Assembly (NCBI GenBank): GCA_028684915.1
Contig: JAQUEZ010000014.1
Span: forward strand, 1 to 63,233
DNA from: Desulfobulbus sp.
GTDB taxonomy: Bacteria; Desulfobacterota; Desulfobulbia; Desulfobulbales; Desulfobulbaceae
Length of the DNA stretch: 63,233 bases
Direction of reading: 5' to 3'
A program made the position numbers and the translations under genes. This document shows, in pieces, positions 36,784-46,791 of the stretch (the first letter of the stretch is position 1; every line of letters starts with the position of its first letter). The notes below the pieces were generated by a model. The model was not told the DNA's origin. It ran no database searches and saw only the letters and a list, made by a program, of their open reading frames with translations.

Positions 36784-39700
36784 ATGCCCACACCCTTTGT
36801 CCACCTTCACGTCCACACCCAATACTCCATGCTTGATGGCGCTATCCGCGTCGCCGACCTGATCGAAACTGCCAAAGAATACGGCATGGGGGCCGTTGCC
36901 CTCACCGACCACGGTGCGATGTACGGGGCGTTGGAATTCTATGAAAAAGCCAAGAAGGCCGGTGTTAAACCGCTGGTTGGTTGCGAGTTCTATATGGCGG
37001 AAAACGGCATGGAAATCCATGACCGCAGCGCCGGCCACAACTTTCACCTCGTGGCCTTGGCCATGGACGTCACTGGTTACAAAAACCTGATGAAACTCGC
37101 CTCACTGGCGCAGACCCAAGGGTTCTATTACCGGCCGCGTATCGATCGCCAGACCTTGTATGCCCACAATGAAGGTTTGATCGTACTCACCGCCTGCCTC
37201 AAAGGGGAGATTCCCTGGCGCCTGTGCCACAACGATGAGCACACCGCCCGCGCACGCGCCCTGGAGTTGCAGAAAGTTTTTGGTGATCGCCTCTATTTCG
37301 AAATCCAGGAAAACGGTCTGCCGGAGCAGACCATTGCCAACAAGGGGCTGATGGCCCTGGCCAAGGAGTTGGGTGTCAAGCTGGTGGCGACCAACGACTG
37401 CCATTATCTCACGAAAGAGGAATCCTACGCCCACGAGGTACTCCTCTGCATCCAGACTGGCAAGACCATCAACGATCCCAACCGATTTCGTTTTGAGACC
37501 AACGAGCTCTTCTTCAAATCCGGCGACGAGATGGCTGCCCAGTTCAGCTATTGCCCCGAGGCGATCAGCAACACCCTGGAGGTGGCCGAGCGGTGCAATC
37601 TCGAACTGACTTTTAAAGACCATTATTTCCCGATCTTCCCGCTCGAGGAAGGCGAAACTTTGGAGGAGGTCTTTTCCCAGGCCTGCTGGGACGGTTTTCA
37701 AAAGCGGCTTGATCATTTACGGGAGATGGATGAGGTCAGCGCTGAAACGGAGAAGACCTACCGTGACCGGCTCGAGTATGAAATCGACGTAATCCAGAAG
37801 ATGGGTTTTTCCGGCTACTTCCTGATCGTGGCCGACTTTATCAACTGGGCCAAGGATCACAAGATCCCCGTAGGCCCGGGACGTGGTTCCGGTGCGGGCA
37901 GCCTGGCTGCCTTCTGCATGTCGATCACCGATATCGACCCCATCCCCTATGGATTGCTGTTTGAGCGTTTTCTTAACGTAGAGCGCGTCTCCATGCCCGA
38001 CTTTGACGTCGACTTCTGCAAGGAACGACGAGATGAAGTCATTGATTACGTTCGCAGGCGCTACGGTGGCGATGCCCATGTGGCCCAGATCGTGGCCTAC
38101 GGATCGATGAAGGCCAGGGCGGTCCTGCGCGATGTCGGCCGAGTACTTGACATTCCCCTGCCGGTGGTGGATCGGATCGCCAAGCTTGTGCCCGAGGAGT
38201 TGAAGATCACCCTGAAAAAGGCGATCGACAAGGAACCCCGCCTGCGCGAGGCGATGAAAGACAGCGAGGTGCGGGAACTGCTGACCATCTCCCAGACCCT
38301 GGAGGGACTGGCCCGCCACAAGTCGACCCATGCTGCCGGCGTGGTGGTTTCGCCCGCGCCGATGGTCGAATTTCTGCCTGTCTGTGTCGGCCCCAACAAG
38401 GAGATCCTGACCCAGTACGACATGAAGTATACCGAGAAGACCGGACTGATCAAGTTCGACTTCCTCGGGCTCAAGACCCTGACCGTGATTGACCGGGCGC
38501 TGAAACTGATCCGCTACGACCTGGACAAGGACGTGGATATGCGCAAAATTCCAATGGATGACCCCAAGACCTATGCCCTGCTTTGCCGTGGCGACAGTCT
38601 GGGTGTGTTCCAGTTGGAAAGCGACGGTATGCGCGAGCTCCTGATTAAGATGGCGCCCGAGCAGTTCACCGACCTGATCGCGCTGGTAGCCCTCTACCGG
38701 CCGGGTCCCCTGGATTCGGGCATGGTCGACACCTTTGTTGAGACCAAACACGGTCGTCGGCCTGCCGATTACCCCCTGCCGCAAATCAAGTCGGTGCTTC
38801 AGGAGACCTACGGGGTTATCGTCTACCAGGAACAGGTCATGAAGATATCCAACATCCTGGCGGGCTACAGCCTGGGTGATGCCGATATTCTTCGCCGAGC
38901 CATGGGGAAGAAGATTGCCGAGGTCATGGAAACCGAGCGCGGCAAGTTCATGGCCGGTTGCAAGGTCAACAACATTCCCGAGGACAAGGCCACCTATATT
39001 TTTGATTTAATGGCCAAGTTTGCTGGATACGGCTTTAATAAATCGCACTCGGCGGCCTATGCTCTGGTGGCCTACCAGACCGCCTACCTCAAAGCCCATT
39101 ATCCGGCCCAGTTTCTCGCCGCCCTGCTCTCCTGCGACGTTGACAACACCGACAAGGTGGTCAAGTACATCAACGAATGCCGGGCGATCAAGATCGAGGT
39201 TCTGCCACCGGATATCAACGAATCATTTAAGGATTTTACAGTTATTAACGATCGGGTCCGTTTCGGGATGGCAGCGGTGAAAAATGTTGGCGGAGCAGCC
39301 CTTGACTCGATCATCGAGGAACGGGAAACAAACGGCCCCTACCGGTCACTGAGCGATTTCTGTAGCCGAGTCGATAGCTCCAAGGTCAACCGTAAGGTAA
39401 TCGAGAGCCTGATCAAGGCCGGTGCATTTGACTCGATGAGCGGAAAACGGGCCCAATATATGGCCATCATTGACCAATGCATTGACCGGGCCAAAGCGAT
39501 CCAGCGTGACCGGTTGAGCGGCCAGATGAACATCTTTGCCATCGGCCAGCCTGCTGCCAAACAAAATGATGCGGCTGAAGTCGAACTGCCGGTTGATATC
39601 GAGGAGTGGCCCAATTTAGAGAAGTTGGCTGCGGAAAAGGAGACCGTGGGCTTCTTTCTCACCGGCCACCCTTTAGAGGGAGTGATGGAAGACCTGCAAC

Positions 39701-40317
39701 GGGCGGTGGACATGGACATTGCAGGGGTGGAAAAGCTACGCGAAGATCAGATGGTGCGCATCGGCGGCCTGATTGCCACCTACAAGGAACATAAATCGAA
39801 AAAAGGCGACCGGATGGCTTTCACCACCCTGGAAGATATGACGGCCAGCATGGAGGTGATCGTCTTTCCCTCCACCTTTGCCGACTGCTCCGACCTGCTG
39901 CTCAGTGAGCAACCGCTGGTAGTTTTAGGGACAGTGCAGCAGGGAGAACGAGGGGCAAAAATCATTGCCCAAGAGATCAAAACCCTCAGTCAAGCCTTGG
40001 AAAAATATACGGAACGGGCAGTCATCACCCTGCGGGCCTCGGCAACCTCGCGCCAGCACATGATGGAGCTAAAAGAACTGCTCTACCAACACCATGGCGC
40101 CACTCCGGTGATGTTGACCATGTACTTCGATAATCGAGGTGAGGTCGACATCCAGGTACTCAAGGATATGAGCGTCCGCCCCTCCTCCGAGCTGTTCCAC
40201 AAGATCACTAACCTCTGCGGGCCGCGCTCACTTCGGGTGCAAATGCGACAACCCGAGGTTAACCAACGTCGCAACGGCAGAGGCAATGGCTGGGGCAACG
40301 AGAAGAGCGGCAGCTAA
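36784..40317 (+). CDS. dnaE: DNA polymerase III alpha subunit
   Basis: A 1177-residue replicative polymerase. The N-terminal PHP domain begins FVHLHVHTQYSMLDGA; the catalytic palm holds PDFDVDFCKERRDEV; GPGRGSGAGSLAAF and the helix-hairpin-helix/OB parts (MVRIGGLIATYKEHKSKKGD) follow. Length is typical for DnaE1. The ATG lacks an obvious Shine-Dalgarno. Confidence 0.98.
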   Translation: MPTPFVHLHVHTQYSMLDGAIRVADLIETAKEYGMGAVALTDHGAMYGALEFYEKAKKAGVKPLVGCEFYMAENGMEIHDRSAGHNFHLVALAMDVTGYKNLMKLASLAQTQGFYYRPRIDRQTLYAHNEGLIVLTACLKGEIPWRLCHNDEHTARARALELQKVFGDRLYFEIQENGLPEQTIANKGLMALAKELGVKLVATNDCHYLTKEESYAHEVLLCIQTGKTINDPNRFRFETNELFFKSGDEMAAQFSYCPEAISNTLEVAERCNLELTFKDHYFPIFPLEEGETLEEVFSQACWDGFQKRLDHLREMDEVSAETEKTYRDRLEYEIDVIQKMGFSGYFLIVADFINWAKDHKIPVGPGRGSGAGSLAAFCMSITDIDPIPYGLLFERFLNVERVSMPDFDVDFCKERRDEVIDYVRRRYGGDAHVAQIVAYGSMKARAVLRDVGRVLDIPLPVVDRIAKLVPEELKITLKKAIDKEPRLREAMKDSEVRELLTISQTLEGLARHKSTHAAGVVVSPAPMVEFLPVCVGPNKEILTQYDMKYTEKTGLIKFDFLGLKTLTVIDRALKLIRYDLDKDVDMRKIPMDDPKTYALLCRGDSLGVFQLESDGMRELLIKMAPEQFTDLIALVALYRPGPLDSGMVDTFVETKHGRRPADYPLPQIKSVLQETYGVIVYQEQVMKISNILAGYSLGDADILRRAMGKKIAEVMETERGKFMAGCKVNNIPEDKATYIFDLMAKFAGYGFNKSHSAAYALVAYQTAYLKAHYPAQFLAALLSCDVDNTDKVVKYINECRAIKIEVLPPDINESFKDFTVINDRVRFGMAAVKNVGGAALDSIIEERETNGPYRSLSDFCSRVDSSKVNRKVIESLIKAGAFDSMSGKRAQYMAIIDQCIDRAKAIQRDRLSGQMNIFAIGQPAAKQNDAAEVELPVDIEEWPNLEKLAAEKETVGFFLTGHPLEGVMEDLQRAVDMDIAGVEKLREDQMVRIGGLIATYKEHKSKKGDRMAFTTLEDMTASMEVIVFPSTFADCSDLLLSEQPLVVLGTVQQGERGAKIIAQEIKTLSQALEKYTERAVITLRASATSRQHMMELKELLYQHHGATPVMLTMYFDNRGEVDIQVLKDMSVRPSSELFHKITNLCGPRSLRVQMRQPEVNQRRNGRGNGWGNEKSGS

Positions 40318-40345
40318 ACCTCAAAGAAAAGCACCACCTCTCGGC

Positions 40346-40380
40346 AAAAAAAAGCGGCCCATCACACCTGATGGGCCGCT
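40346..40380 (-). terminator. intrinsic terminator of the ABM-domain gene
   Basis: A perfect 12-bp stem AGCGGCCCATCA/TGATGGGCCGCT with a 4-base loop (40353-40380). The T-run is on the minus strand (40346-40352), so it mainly serves the leftward gene and may also arrest dnaE transcripts. Confidence 0.85.
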
Positions 40381-40425
40381 GATTCTTCAGCCGGCTTCAC
40401 CGGCTACATGAAGCTGCTTCGAAAA

Positions 40426-40713
40426 TTAGGCGTTCTCGAAAATTTCGTATTTGGTGGGACCACCAAGCAGCTTGTCAATTTCTTCCTGCAACTCCACCCG
40501 TTCTTTACTGAGCGTCCAGGCCCGCCAGTCATCCATGCTCTGCCAGGTGCTGATGACCATGCTCACCCCCGGCTGATCCAACTGAGAAAATGTCTCGCCT
40601 GAAATGTAGCCCTTCTGGGTCAGGGTCAGCGCCCGCATTTTCCTCAGCAGGGTATCCAATTGAGGGGTAAGTTCCTTTGCCACTTTCCGTTTGATCAAAA
40701 CTTTAACAGCCAT
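40426..40713 (-). CDS. antibiotic biosynthesis monooxygenase (ABM) domain protein
   Basis: A 95-residue ferredoxin-like-fold protein of the ABM/YgiN type, with GYISGETFSQLDQPG and VISTWQSMDDWRAWTLS typical of these small dimeric enzymes. Some relatives are quinol monooxygenases or haem-degrading proteins; the activity here is unknown. The ATG at 40713 is chosen for the strong AGGAGGA before it. Confidence 0.85.
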   Translation of the reverse strand: MAVKVLIKRKVAKELTPQLDTLLRKMRALTLTQKGYISGETFSQLDQPGVSMVISTWQSMDDWRAWTLSKERVELQEEIDKLLGGPTKYEIFENA

Positions 40714-40850
40714 GTGTTCCTCCTCCTGTTGTGATGTAAGTATTGAGACGTACACATACAACCAGACAGCGAACAGCTTGTTACACCTTTATTATAGGCA
40801 GTTGAATCTAAGGAAGCAAAGAAATGTATCAAAAAATCAGGGAAAAAAGT

Positions 40851-40901
40851 GGTGAAAAACATCACTGCCCATTGTGTTCGAAATATGGGCAGTGATGTTT
40901 T
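40851..40901 (-). terminator. 17-bp perfect hairpin, likely terminator for the OmpA lipoprotein gene
   Basis: Arms AAAACATCACTGCCCAT (40856-40872) and ATGGGCAGTGATGTTTT (40885-40901) with a 12-base loop. On the minus strand the stem is followed by T-rich sequence. It lies about 240 bp past the OmpA stop, beyond repeat copy C. Confidence 0.6.
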
Positions 40902-40983
40902 GGTGAAAACGAATGAAGGTAATGAAACAGCTAGATTTTCCCCTCTCTCGAATAGATGAATGTTTACGATTAAAACCTAATTT

Positions 40984-41145
40984 TGATGGCGTCGTAAAAA
41001 CTTCGATCTACAGCGTCGCAGCATTTTTCTCGGCCCTCGACATACCTGATGTATGCCTTCGCGCCAAAAAAAAAACATTCCTTGTATATCTGTGTTTTTG
41101 CTTAGCTATCTCTTAGAGTGAAGTGGACTTTTTACGAGTTCATCA
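40984..41145. repeat. repeat family 1, full-length copy C
   Basis: The longest copy (162 bp). Left end TGATGGCGTCGTAAAAAC, right end TTTTTACGAGTTCATCA, so it has imperfect inverted ends. The last three bases are the stop codon of the OmpA lipoprotein gene read on the minus strand. Copies D and F look like internally deleted versions of its reverse complement. Confidence 0.85.
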
Positions 41146-41769
41146 ATTTTGTCGAATCGGATTAATGACGATGTTAACACGCCGGTTCATTGCATCACTT
41201 GATGAGATTGGTTGGGATTCTCCGTATCCTACCGCGTCAATTCGCCTAGAATCCACCCCTTGTTGTGCCAGAGCATTTTTCACTGCCAAGGCACGCCGTT
41301 CGGACAATTGTTGATTGTATTGATCAGAGCCTCGTGAATCGGTGTGTCCCTCAACGGTGATAGTCGTTTGCGGATATTGATTAAGCACATTAGTGATACG
41401 ATTCAGTTCGTTGTACGCGCCTGGTTTAAGCTGGGCAGAATCATAATCAAAAAACATATCGCTTTTAAATGTTGCAGTGAGAACATCCTGGTCACGTCGA
41501 ACACTGGCGTCAGAGACATCGCGAAGAGCACGCTCTTGGTTGTCCATATAGGCTCCGATCTGGTTCCCTGCAAGACCTCCCAAAGCGGCGCCAATACCAG
41601 CACCAACCAAAGTACTTGTCGTGTTATGGCCGATAGCCTGCCCCAAGATAGCCCCTATCCCGGCTCCGGCTCCAGCGCCAACAGCGGTTCCGGTCTGTTG
41701 ATTTGTTGCGCATGATGCCAAAGCAGCTGATACGATGACGATTGTCGAAAACTTAGCCAGTTGTTTCAT
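41143..41769 (-). CDS. OmpA-family lipoprotein with glycine zipper, YiaD-like
   Basis: A 208-residue lipoprotein (lipobox ALASC, Cys20). A Gly/Ala-rich glycine-zipper segment (about residues 29-75) is followed by an OmpA C-terminal domain (TVEGHTDSRGSDQYNQQLS, VDSRRIDAVGYGESQP, NRRVNIVINP) that binds peptidoglycan. It likely tethers the outer membrane to the wall. Its stop codon lies within repeat copy C. Confidence 0.9.
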   Translation of the reverse strand: MKQLAKFSTIVIVSAALASCATNQQTGTAVGAGAGAGIGAILGQAIGHNTTSTLVGAGIGAALGGLAGNQIGAYMDNQERALRDVSDASVRRDQDVLTATFKSDMFFDYDSAQLKPGAYNELNRITNVLNQYPQTTITVEGHTDSRGSDQYNQQLSERRALAVKNALAQQGVDSRRIDAVGYGESQPISSSDAMNRRVNIVINPIRQN

Positions 41770-41932
41770 ACGATCTTCTCCTCTAAAAAAAATCTGGTTA
41801 ATCCTTTAAAAGGCTTTAAAAGAATAAATAGAGCACCTAGTAACGAAATAAAAGCTGTAAGTTGATTAGCTTCCCCATCCCCCCTGATTAAAGCACAAAT
41901 TCTCCCTTAAATTCAAAGTGTAATTATCATCT

Positions 41933-42736
41933 CTATTTTTGTACATATTTGACGGTTAATGACTCGCCAGGCACACAACCAATCAATGCGGCTGCATTGG
42001 CCTGATTTGCCGCAATCTCTAGAAACCCGGCACTGTCGATCAGGACGGTCAGGGTGCCAATCGGCACTTCGCTGTAACTGGTGACCAGTTGCGAGATCGA
42101 CTGCCCCAGTATTTCCAAGGACGCAAATCTACGGGTATCAAAAAATCCTGTCCCGGCGCGGATGGATGTTCGCACATTACCGAAATGATCGATCGTCAGT
42201 ACTTGGCCCTGAAGCAGGCCGCCATCGATGATCGGTTCGGGAAGGCTGATTTGCTGCAGTTGAGAAAGAGCAAGAGACGGCCCGAATGCATCGAGCGACG
42301 TGCGCTGGGCCAAAGTTGCGGCCACCGGAGCCATGATGTCGCGACCATGAAAGGTCGGACTGATCATCTCGGCGGCAGAGATATGTTCGACCCGGTGTAC
42401 CCTTTGAATGACTTTTGTCTCTATCAGGAAGCTGAGGATGCCGTTATCCGGACAGACAAAAAAATGGCCTTTTCCTTGGGCGGCAAGAATCGAACGGCAG
42501 CTGCCGACACCGGGGTCGACCACGATGAGATGGACCGTGCCGACAGGGAAATACGTGTAGCTGGTCTGCAGAGTGAGAGCGGCGGCAAGAACATTCCAAA
42601 CCGGAACGGCATGGGTAATGTCCACCAGGGTGGCAAACGGACAGCCTTTGAGGAGAACGCCTTTAAGCTGCCCCACATAGGAATCGGCCAGGCCGAAATC
42701 CGTAATAAGGGTGATAATGGGAGGGGCCTGCTCCAT
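41933..42736 (-). CDS. SAM hydrolase (SAM hydroxide adenosyltransferase, DUF62)
   Basis: A 267-residue member of the fluorinase/chlorinase-like family that in most bacteria hydrolyses S-adenosylmethionine to adenosine and methionine. Motifs: ITDFGLADSYVGQLKG at the N-terminus, VVDPGVGS, FHGRDIMAPVAA and IDHFGNVRTSI. The 23-residue loop of true fluorinase is not apparent, so halogenation is unlikely. It is transcribed in the hslVU direction but 210 bp after the zinc-ribbon gene. Confidence 0.9.
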   Translation of the reverse strand: MEQAPPIITLITDFGLADSYVGQLKGVLLKGCPFATLVDITHAVPVWNVLAAALTLQTSYTYFPVGTVHLIVVDPGVGSCRSILAAQGKGHFFVCPDNGILSFLIETKVIQRVHRVEHISAAEMISPTFHGRDIMAPVAATLAQRTSLDAFGPSLALSQLQQISLPEPIIDGGLLQGQVLTIDHFGNVRTSIRAGTGFFDTRRFASLEILGQSISQLVTSYSEVPIGTLTVLIDSAGFLEIAANQANAAALIGCVPGESLTVKYVQK

Positions 42737-42946
42737 AGAGGATGGGGGTACCGGCTTTCGTCATCTACACCTTAATGCCTGGCCCTGCTTCACCCTGGAC
42801 GGTGATTTTGTTATTTTTTGTAGTCGAACCAAGGCATTCCGCTTCACACATATCTTTTTATGTATAGCATAAATCTCGGTACCGTCAAGAATTGAAGCGT
42901 GAAAGAGAACAAAAACCATTCTCTTGACCACTCGTGGACAATGGAT

Positions 42947-43474
42947 TCAACCGAAGCAGAGGCCGCAGTCGGGACAGGTGTTTTCCTGGGTGGAAAAACG
43001 GTGACCGCAGGCCGGGCAGAGAGCATCTTCCGCCTGATCATCAAACACCGAACCGGCAAATTGCGTATCATGATCGGCCAGGCCTGTCGTCTGACAGTAC
43101 TCCTCGGCAAGGACCGCCATGACCTGCTGCAGCTCCTGCTCTCGCACCTGGAGGATAACCTCCGGCCCGCGGCATCCGCAGCCAGCGCCATCGTCTTTAA
43201 AAATCTGTGCCGCCACCCCGCGTTTTTTGAGATACTGCTGCAACTCCTTGATCTGCAGCATTGGCCCTTTGCGGATACTGACCACCGCCTCATCAGGGCC
43301 GATTATCAGAGGTCTGCTCTCAACGGGCGCATTGGAAGACTCGACCGCGGCAAGGAGAACTCGCCCAAGGACCAATGGCACCGTACATCCAGCGCAGGCT
43401 TGGATCTCGGCGCGGTACTCATCGCCGCATTTGGGGCAGTATTTCAGTTCCGGATCGATATCTTTAAGGTTCAT
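42947..43474 (-). CDS. zinc-ribbon protein with DUF2007-like domain
   Basis: A 175-residue protein with zinc ribbons at both ends (CPKCGDEYRAEIQACAGC and CPACGHRFSTQENTCPDCG) around a central domain (VSIRKGPMLQIKELQQYLK, CGCRGPEVILQV) similar to DUF2007 signal-transducer-like proteins. Function unknown. It follows hslU by 11 bp, so it is probably cotranscribed with hslVU. Confidence 0.72.
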   Translation of the reverse strand: MNLKDIDPELKYCPKCGDEYRAEIQACAGCTVPLVLGRVLLAAVESSNAPVESRPLIIGPDEAVVSIRKGPMLQIKELQQYLKKRGVAAQIFKDDGAGCGCRGPEVILQVREQELQQVMAVLAEEYCQTTGLADHDTQFAGSVFDDQAEDALCPACGHRFSTQENTCPDCGLCFG

Positions 43475-43485
43475 CCCCGCTCCGA

Positions 43486-44892
43486 TCAGAGAATATAGCG
43501 ACTGAGATCCTGGTTATCGGAAATATCGCTCAATTGACGTCGCACGTATTCGGAAGTCACGGTAAAGGTGAGATCTTCCCGGTCCGAGGCGTCAAAAGAG
43601 ACCTCATCCAACACCCGTTCCACCACCGTGTGGAGACGGCGGGCGCCGATATCCTCGGTTTTCTGGTTCACATGCACCGCTATCTTGGCCAGCTCGTGGA
43701 TAGCCTCCTCCTCAAACACCAAGTCGATATCCTCGGTGGCGAGCAGGGCCTGGTACTGTTTGAGCAAGGCATTTTGCGGCTCGGTAAGGATACGATAAAA
43801 CTCTTCCTCCCCCAGGGCCTGGAGGTTGACCCGAATCGGGAAACGTCCTTGGAGTTCAGGGGCCAGATCCGAAGGTTTGGCAAGGTGGAAGGCGCCGCTA
43901 GCGATAAAGAGGATATGATCGGTCTTGACCGGACCGTATTTGGTGGTCACGGTGGTGCCCTCGACAATGGGCAGAAGATCGCGTTGCACCCCTTCCCGGG
44001 ATACATCGGGCGATCCGGAACCCGTACCGCCACGCGAGGCGATCTTATCGATCTCATCGAGGAAAATAATACCGGACTGCTCGGTGCGACGGATGGCCTT
44101 TTCGGTGACACTTTCGTTGTCCACCAGACGTTCGGCCTCTTCCCGCTTCAGCAGCTCCAAGGCCTCGGGTACCTTCATTTTTTTGCTCTGTTTCTTTTTG
44201 GGAAAGAACTTGGAGAAGGCATCCTGGAGGGAACTTTGCATTTCCTCCATGCCGGAGGCGGAAAACACCTCGACCACCGGAGTACCACCTGCGGTGGAAA
44301 CGCTCATTTCCACCAACCGCTCATCCAAATCACCCTGACGGAGCATCTCACGGAAACGCTCACGGGTCGTCTGGGTACGAGTCTCATCCTGACGAGTTTT
44401 ATCCTCGTAGCCCAAGGAAATGACATTGGAGGGCGTCGGCGCAGCAGCCGTGCCACCCTGCCCAACTGGACGCGGCAGCAGCAGATCAAGCAGACGCTCC
44501 TCGGCCATGACCGCGGCTTTTTCCTGCACGCCCTCCTGCTCCTCCTTGGTGACCATGTTGATCGCCAACTGAGTGAGATCACGAATCATGGACTCGACAT
44601 CCCGGCCCACATAGCCCACCTCGGTAAACTTGGAGGCTTCAACCTTGAGAAAGGGACTCTGGGCCAGCTGCGCCAGCCGCCTTGCAATCTCGGTCTTGCC
44701 CACACCAGTGGGGCCGATCATGATGATATTTTTGGGGGCGATTTCTTCCCGCAACGGGGGCTCAACCTGTTGCCGCCGCCAACGGTTACGCAGGGCAATA
44801 GCCACAGAACGTTTGGCATCGGCCTGGCCAATAATATAACGGTCGAGCTCGGCCACGGTTTCTCGAGGGGTGAGCGAATTAATGCCTTTCAT
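43486..44892 (-). CDS. hslU: ATP-dependent protease ATPase subunit HslU
   Basis: A 468-residue AAA+ unfoldase that feeds substrates into HslV. Walker A is [15 protein letters not shown] and Walker [12 protein letters not shown]; the I domain lies between. The C-terminal tail [11 protein letters not shown] is the type that docks into HslV. It overlaps hslV by 4 bases. Confidence 0.97.
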   Translation of the reverse strand: MKGINSLTPRETVAELDRYIIGQADAKRSVAIALRNRWRRQQVEPPLREEIAPKNIIMIGPTGVGKTEIARRLAQLAQSPFLKVEASKFTEVGYVGRDVESMIRDLTQLAINMVTKEEQEGVQEKAAVMAEERLLDLLLPRPVGQGGTAAAPTPSNVISLGYEDKTRQDETRTQTTRERFREMLRQGDLDERLVEMSVSTAGGTPVVEVFSASGMEEMQSSLQDAFSKFFPKKKQSKKMKVPEALELLKREEAERLVDNESVTEKAIRRTEQSGIIFLDEIDKIASRGGTGSGSPDVSREGVQRDLLPIVEGTTVTTKYGPVKTDHILFIASGAFHLAKPSDLAPELQGRFPIRVNLQALGEEEFYRILTEPQNALLKQYQALLATEDIDLVFEEEAIHELAKIAVHVNQKTEDIGARRLHTVVERVLDEVSFDASDREDLTFTVTSEYVRRQLSDISDNQDLSRYIL

Positions 44893-45437
44893 ATTTTTTC
44901 AACAACGATGTTGGAGTTGGTATAAATACAAATGGAGCCGGCTATTTCCAATGACGTACGGGCAATGGCTTCGGCGTCGAGATCGGAATGAGCCACCAGG
45001 GCACGGGCCGCAGCCAGGGCGTAGGGCCCGCCTGAACCGATGGCGAGAATGGAATCATCGGCTTCGATCACATCGCCGGTACCGGAGAGCAGCAGGGAAT
45101 CTTTCGCGTCCACCGCGATCAGCATCGCCTCAAGACGCCGCAACATCTTGTCCATCCGCCAGTCCTTGGCAAGCTCAACTGCCGACCGCATCAGGTTGCC
45201 GTTGAACTGCTCCAATTTCTGCTCCAGCCGGTCATAAAGGGTGAAGGCATCGGCAGTGGATCCGGCAAAACCGGTGATCACCTTATCATGATAAAGCCGA
45301 CGCACCTTGCGCGCCTGATGTTTGATGACCGTGGAACCAAGGGTCACCTGACCGTCGCCAGCAACCACCACCTCACCTTTGTGACGAACGGCAACGATGG
45401 TGGTGGAACGAATAGTTGGTTTTTGCATAGGGCTCAT
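44889..45437 (-). CDS. hslV: ATP-dependent protease peptidase subunit HslV
   Basis: A 182-residue N-terminal-nucleophile protease. The expected nucleophile is the first Thr of [23 protein letters not shown], but it is residue 12 from the first Met (residue 9 from the second, at 45428). An N-terminal propeptide would therefore have to be cleaved; E. coli HslV has only Met to remove. The rest matches the family. Confidence 0.95.
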   Translation of the reverse strand: MSPMQKPTIRSTTIVAVRHKGEVVVAGDGQVTLGSTVIKHQARKVRRLYHDKVITGFAGSTADAFTLYDRLEQKLEQFNGNLMRSAVELAKDWRMDKMLRRLEAMLIAVDAKDSLLLSGTGDVIEADDSILAIGSGGPYALAAARALVAHSDLDAEAIARTSLEIAGSICIYTNSNIVVEKI

Positions 45438-45515
45438 AATTGAATGGGTTAAACAGAGAAAAGATGGGGATGACCTGTAACCACGATCAAAAACGGCGTC
45501 AAGTCTCAGCCGTGT

Positions 45516-46430
45516 TCACCGGGAAGGCAACTTTGCCTGGGGATGGGCCTGGTCATAGACCCGGGAAAGGTGATCAATATTAATATGCGTGTACTTCTGC
45601 GTGGTGGAGAGGCTAACATGTCCCAGCAGTTCCTGCACGGTTCGTAGATCCGCGCCCATCTCCAGTAAATGGGTGGCGAAGGAGTGACGCAGGGCATGGG
45701 GGGTGACCGTCAACCCAATACCAGCCCGTACGGCATAGGTCTGAATGAGCCGCTCCACGCTGCGTGCACTGAGGCGACCTCCCTGGCCATTGAGAAAAAA
45801 AGCCTGTTCCTCTACAGATCTTCCCCGCAGGACCCTGGCGAGACTCAGCGATTGCCGCTCGGGCAGATACTGCTCAAGCGCCTCACGAGCTGCGCGGCCA
45901 AAGGGAATGATACGCTCTTTGTTGCCCTTGCCGCGAACGCGGACCATTTCATCGGCAAGGTCAATATCATCAAGGTTTGCCCCAACCAATTCCGAGACCC
46001 GCATGCCGGTGGCATAGAGCATCTCCAATAAAGCACGATCCCGCCGCCAGTACCGATCAGGGACCACGGGTGCCTCGATCAGGGCAAAAACTTCGTCAAC
46101 GGTAAGAAAGGCTGGAATGTGCTGGCCTTGCTTGGGTCCGGCCACCCCGGCAAGAGGATCGGTGGCGAGCAACTTTTCCCGTTTGAGAAAACGAAAAAAT
46201 GTACGCAGAGCGGATAACTTTCTTGCAACCGTGGCGCTGGCATTGCGGTTATAGAGAGAACCGACAAAAGACTGGACCACCGTAGGGGTGATGGAGTCCG
46301 GGTGTAGAGATGGGCCGGAAAACTGGAAGAATTCGAGCAGATCTCTTTGGTAGCCGTCGGCAGTGTGGGGGGAATAGCCTTTTTCCACGAGTAGCCAGGT
46401 AACGAATCGTTCGACAAGACTGGTCATCAC
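45516..46430 (-). CDS. xerC: tyrosine recombinase XerC
   Basis: A 304-residue site-specific recombinase that resolves chromosome dimers at dif. Catalytic residues are visible: Arg in ATGMRVSELVG, HALRHSFATHL (HxxR), the His of LLGHVSLSTTQKYTH and its Tyr. The xerC-hslV-hslU order is conserved in many bacteria. A partner XerD is not in the window. Confidence 0.94.
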   Translation of the reverse strand: MMTSLVERFVTWLLVEKGYSPHTADGYQRDLLEFFQFSGPSLHPDSITPTVVQSFVGSLYNRNASATVARKLSALRTFFRFLKREKLLATDPLAGVAGPKQGQHIPAFLTVDEVFALIEAPVVPDRYWRRDRALLEMLYATGMRVSELVGANLDDIDLADEMVRVRGKGNKERIIPFGRAAREALEQYLPERQSLSLARVLRGRSVEEQAFFLNGQGGRLSARSVERLIQTYAVRAGIGLTVTPHALRHSFATHLLEMGADLRTVQELLGHVSLSTTQKYTHINIDHLSRVYDQAHPQAKLPSR

Positions 46431-46542
46431 AAAAGATGAGGTTGAAAGGAACTTGGAGAATGTTTAGTATAAACGTTTACCCTTGCCGGCTTCTTTCGGC
46501 AAATAAAAATCGCGATCACTACTTGGCGGACGGACCCGCTTT

Positions 46543-46791
46543 ATGGCAAAAAAAACCTTTGAAACCGCACTGACCAGGCTAGAACAGATTACCGAAGAGT
46601 TGGAAAACGGTGAACTGAGCCTGGAAAAAAGTCTGGAAAAATTTAATGAGGGAATGGTTCTGGTGCAGTTCTGCAACGGCAAACTCGATGAGGCGAAAAC
46701 CCAGGTCGAACTACTGTTGAAGAAAAACGACACCTTAGAAGCAGTTCCTTTTACCGAGGATAATGGTGGAGATCAAATCGTATCTCAATGA
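46543..46791 (+). CDS. xseB: exodeoxyribonuclease VII small subunit
   Basis: An 82-residue helical subunit with the family segment [20 protein letters not shown]. With XseA it degrades single-stranded DNA; xseA is not in the window. The next gene starts inside its last 29 bases, the common xseB-ispA-dxs arrangement. Confidence 0.93.
   Translation: MAKKTFETALTRLEQITEELENGELSLEKSLEKFNEGMVLVQFCNGKLDEAKTQVELLLKKNDTLEAVPFTEDNGGDQIVSQ

Noticed and set aside
37717..38784. A 355-codon frame opposite dnaE
   Set aside because: Shadow of the conserved polymerase core.
41933..42736. Fluorinase/chlorinase
   Set aside because: The gene belongs to the common SAM-hydrolase branch; no sign of the extra loop of true halogenases.
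43534..44925. A 463-codon frame opposite hslU
   Set aside because: Shadow of hslU; low-complexity His/Leu/Gly-rich translation without motifs.
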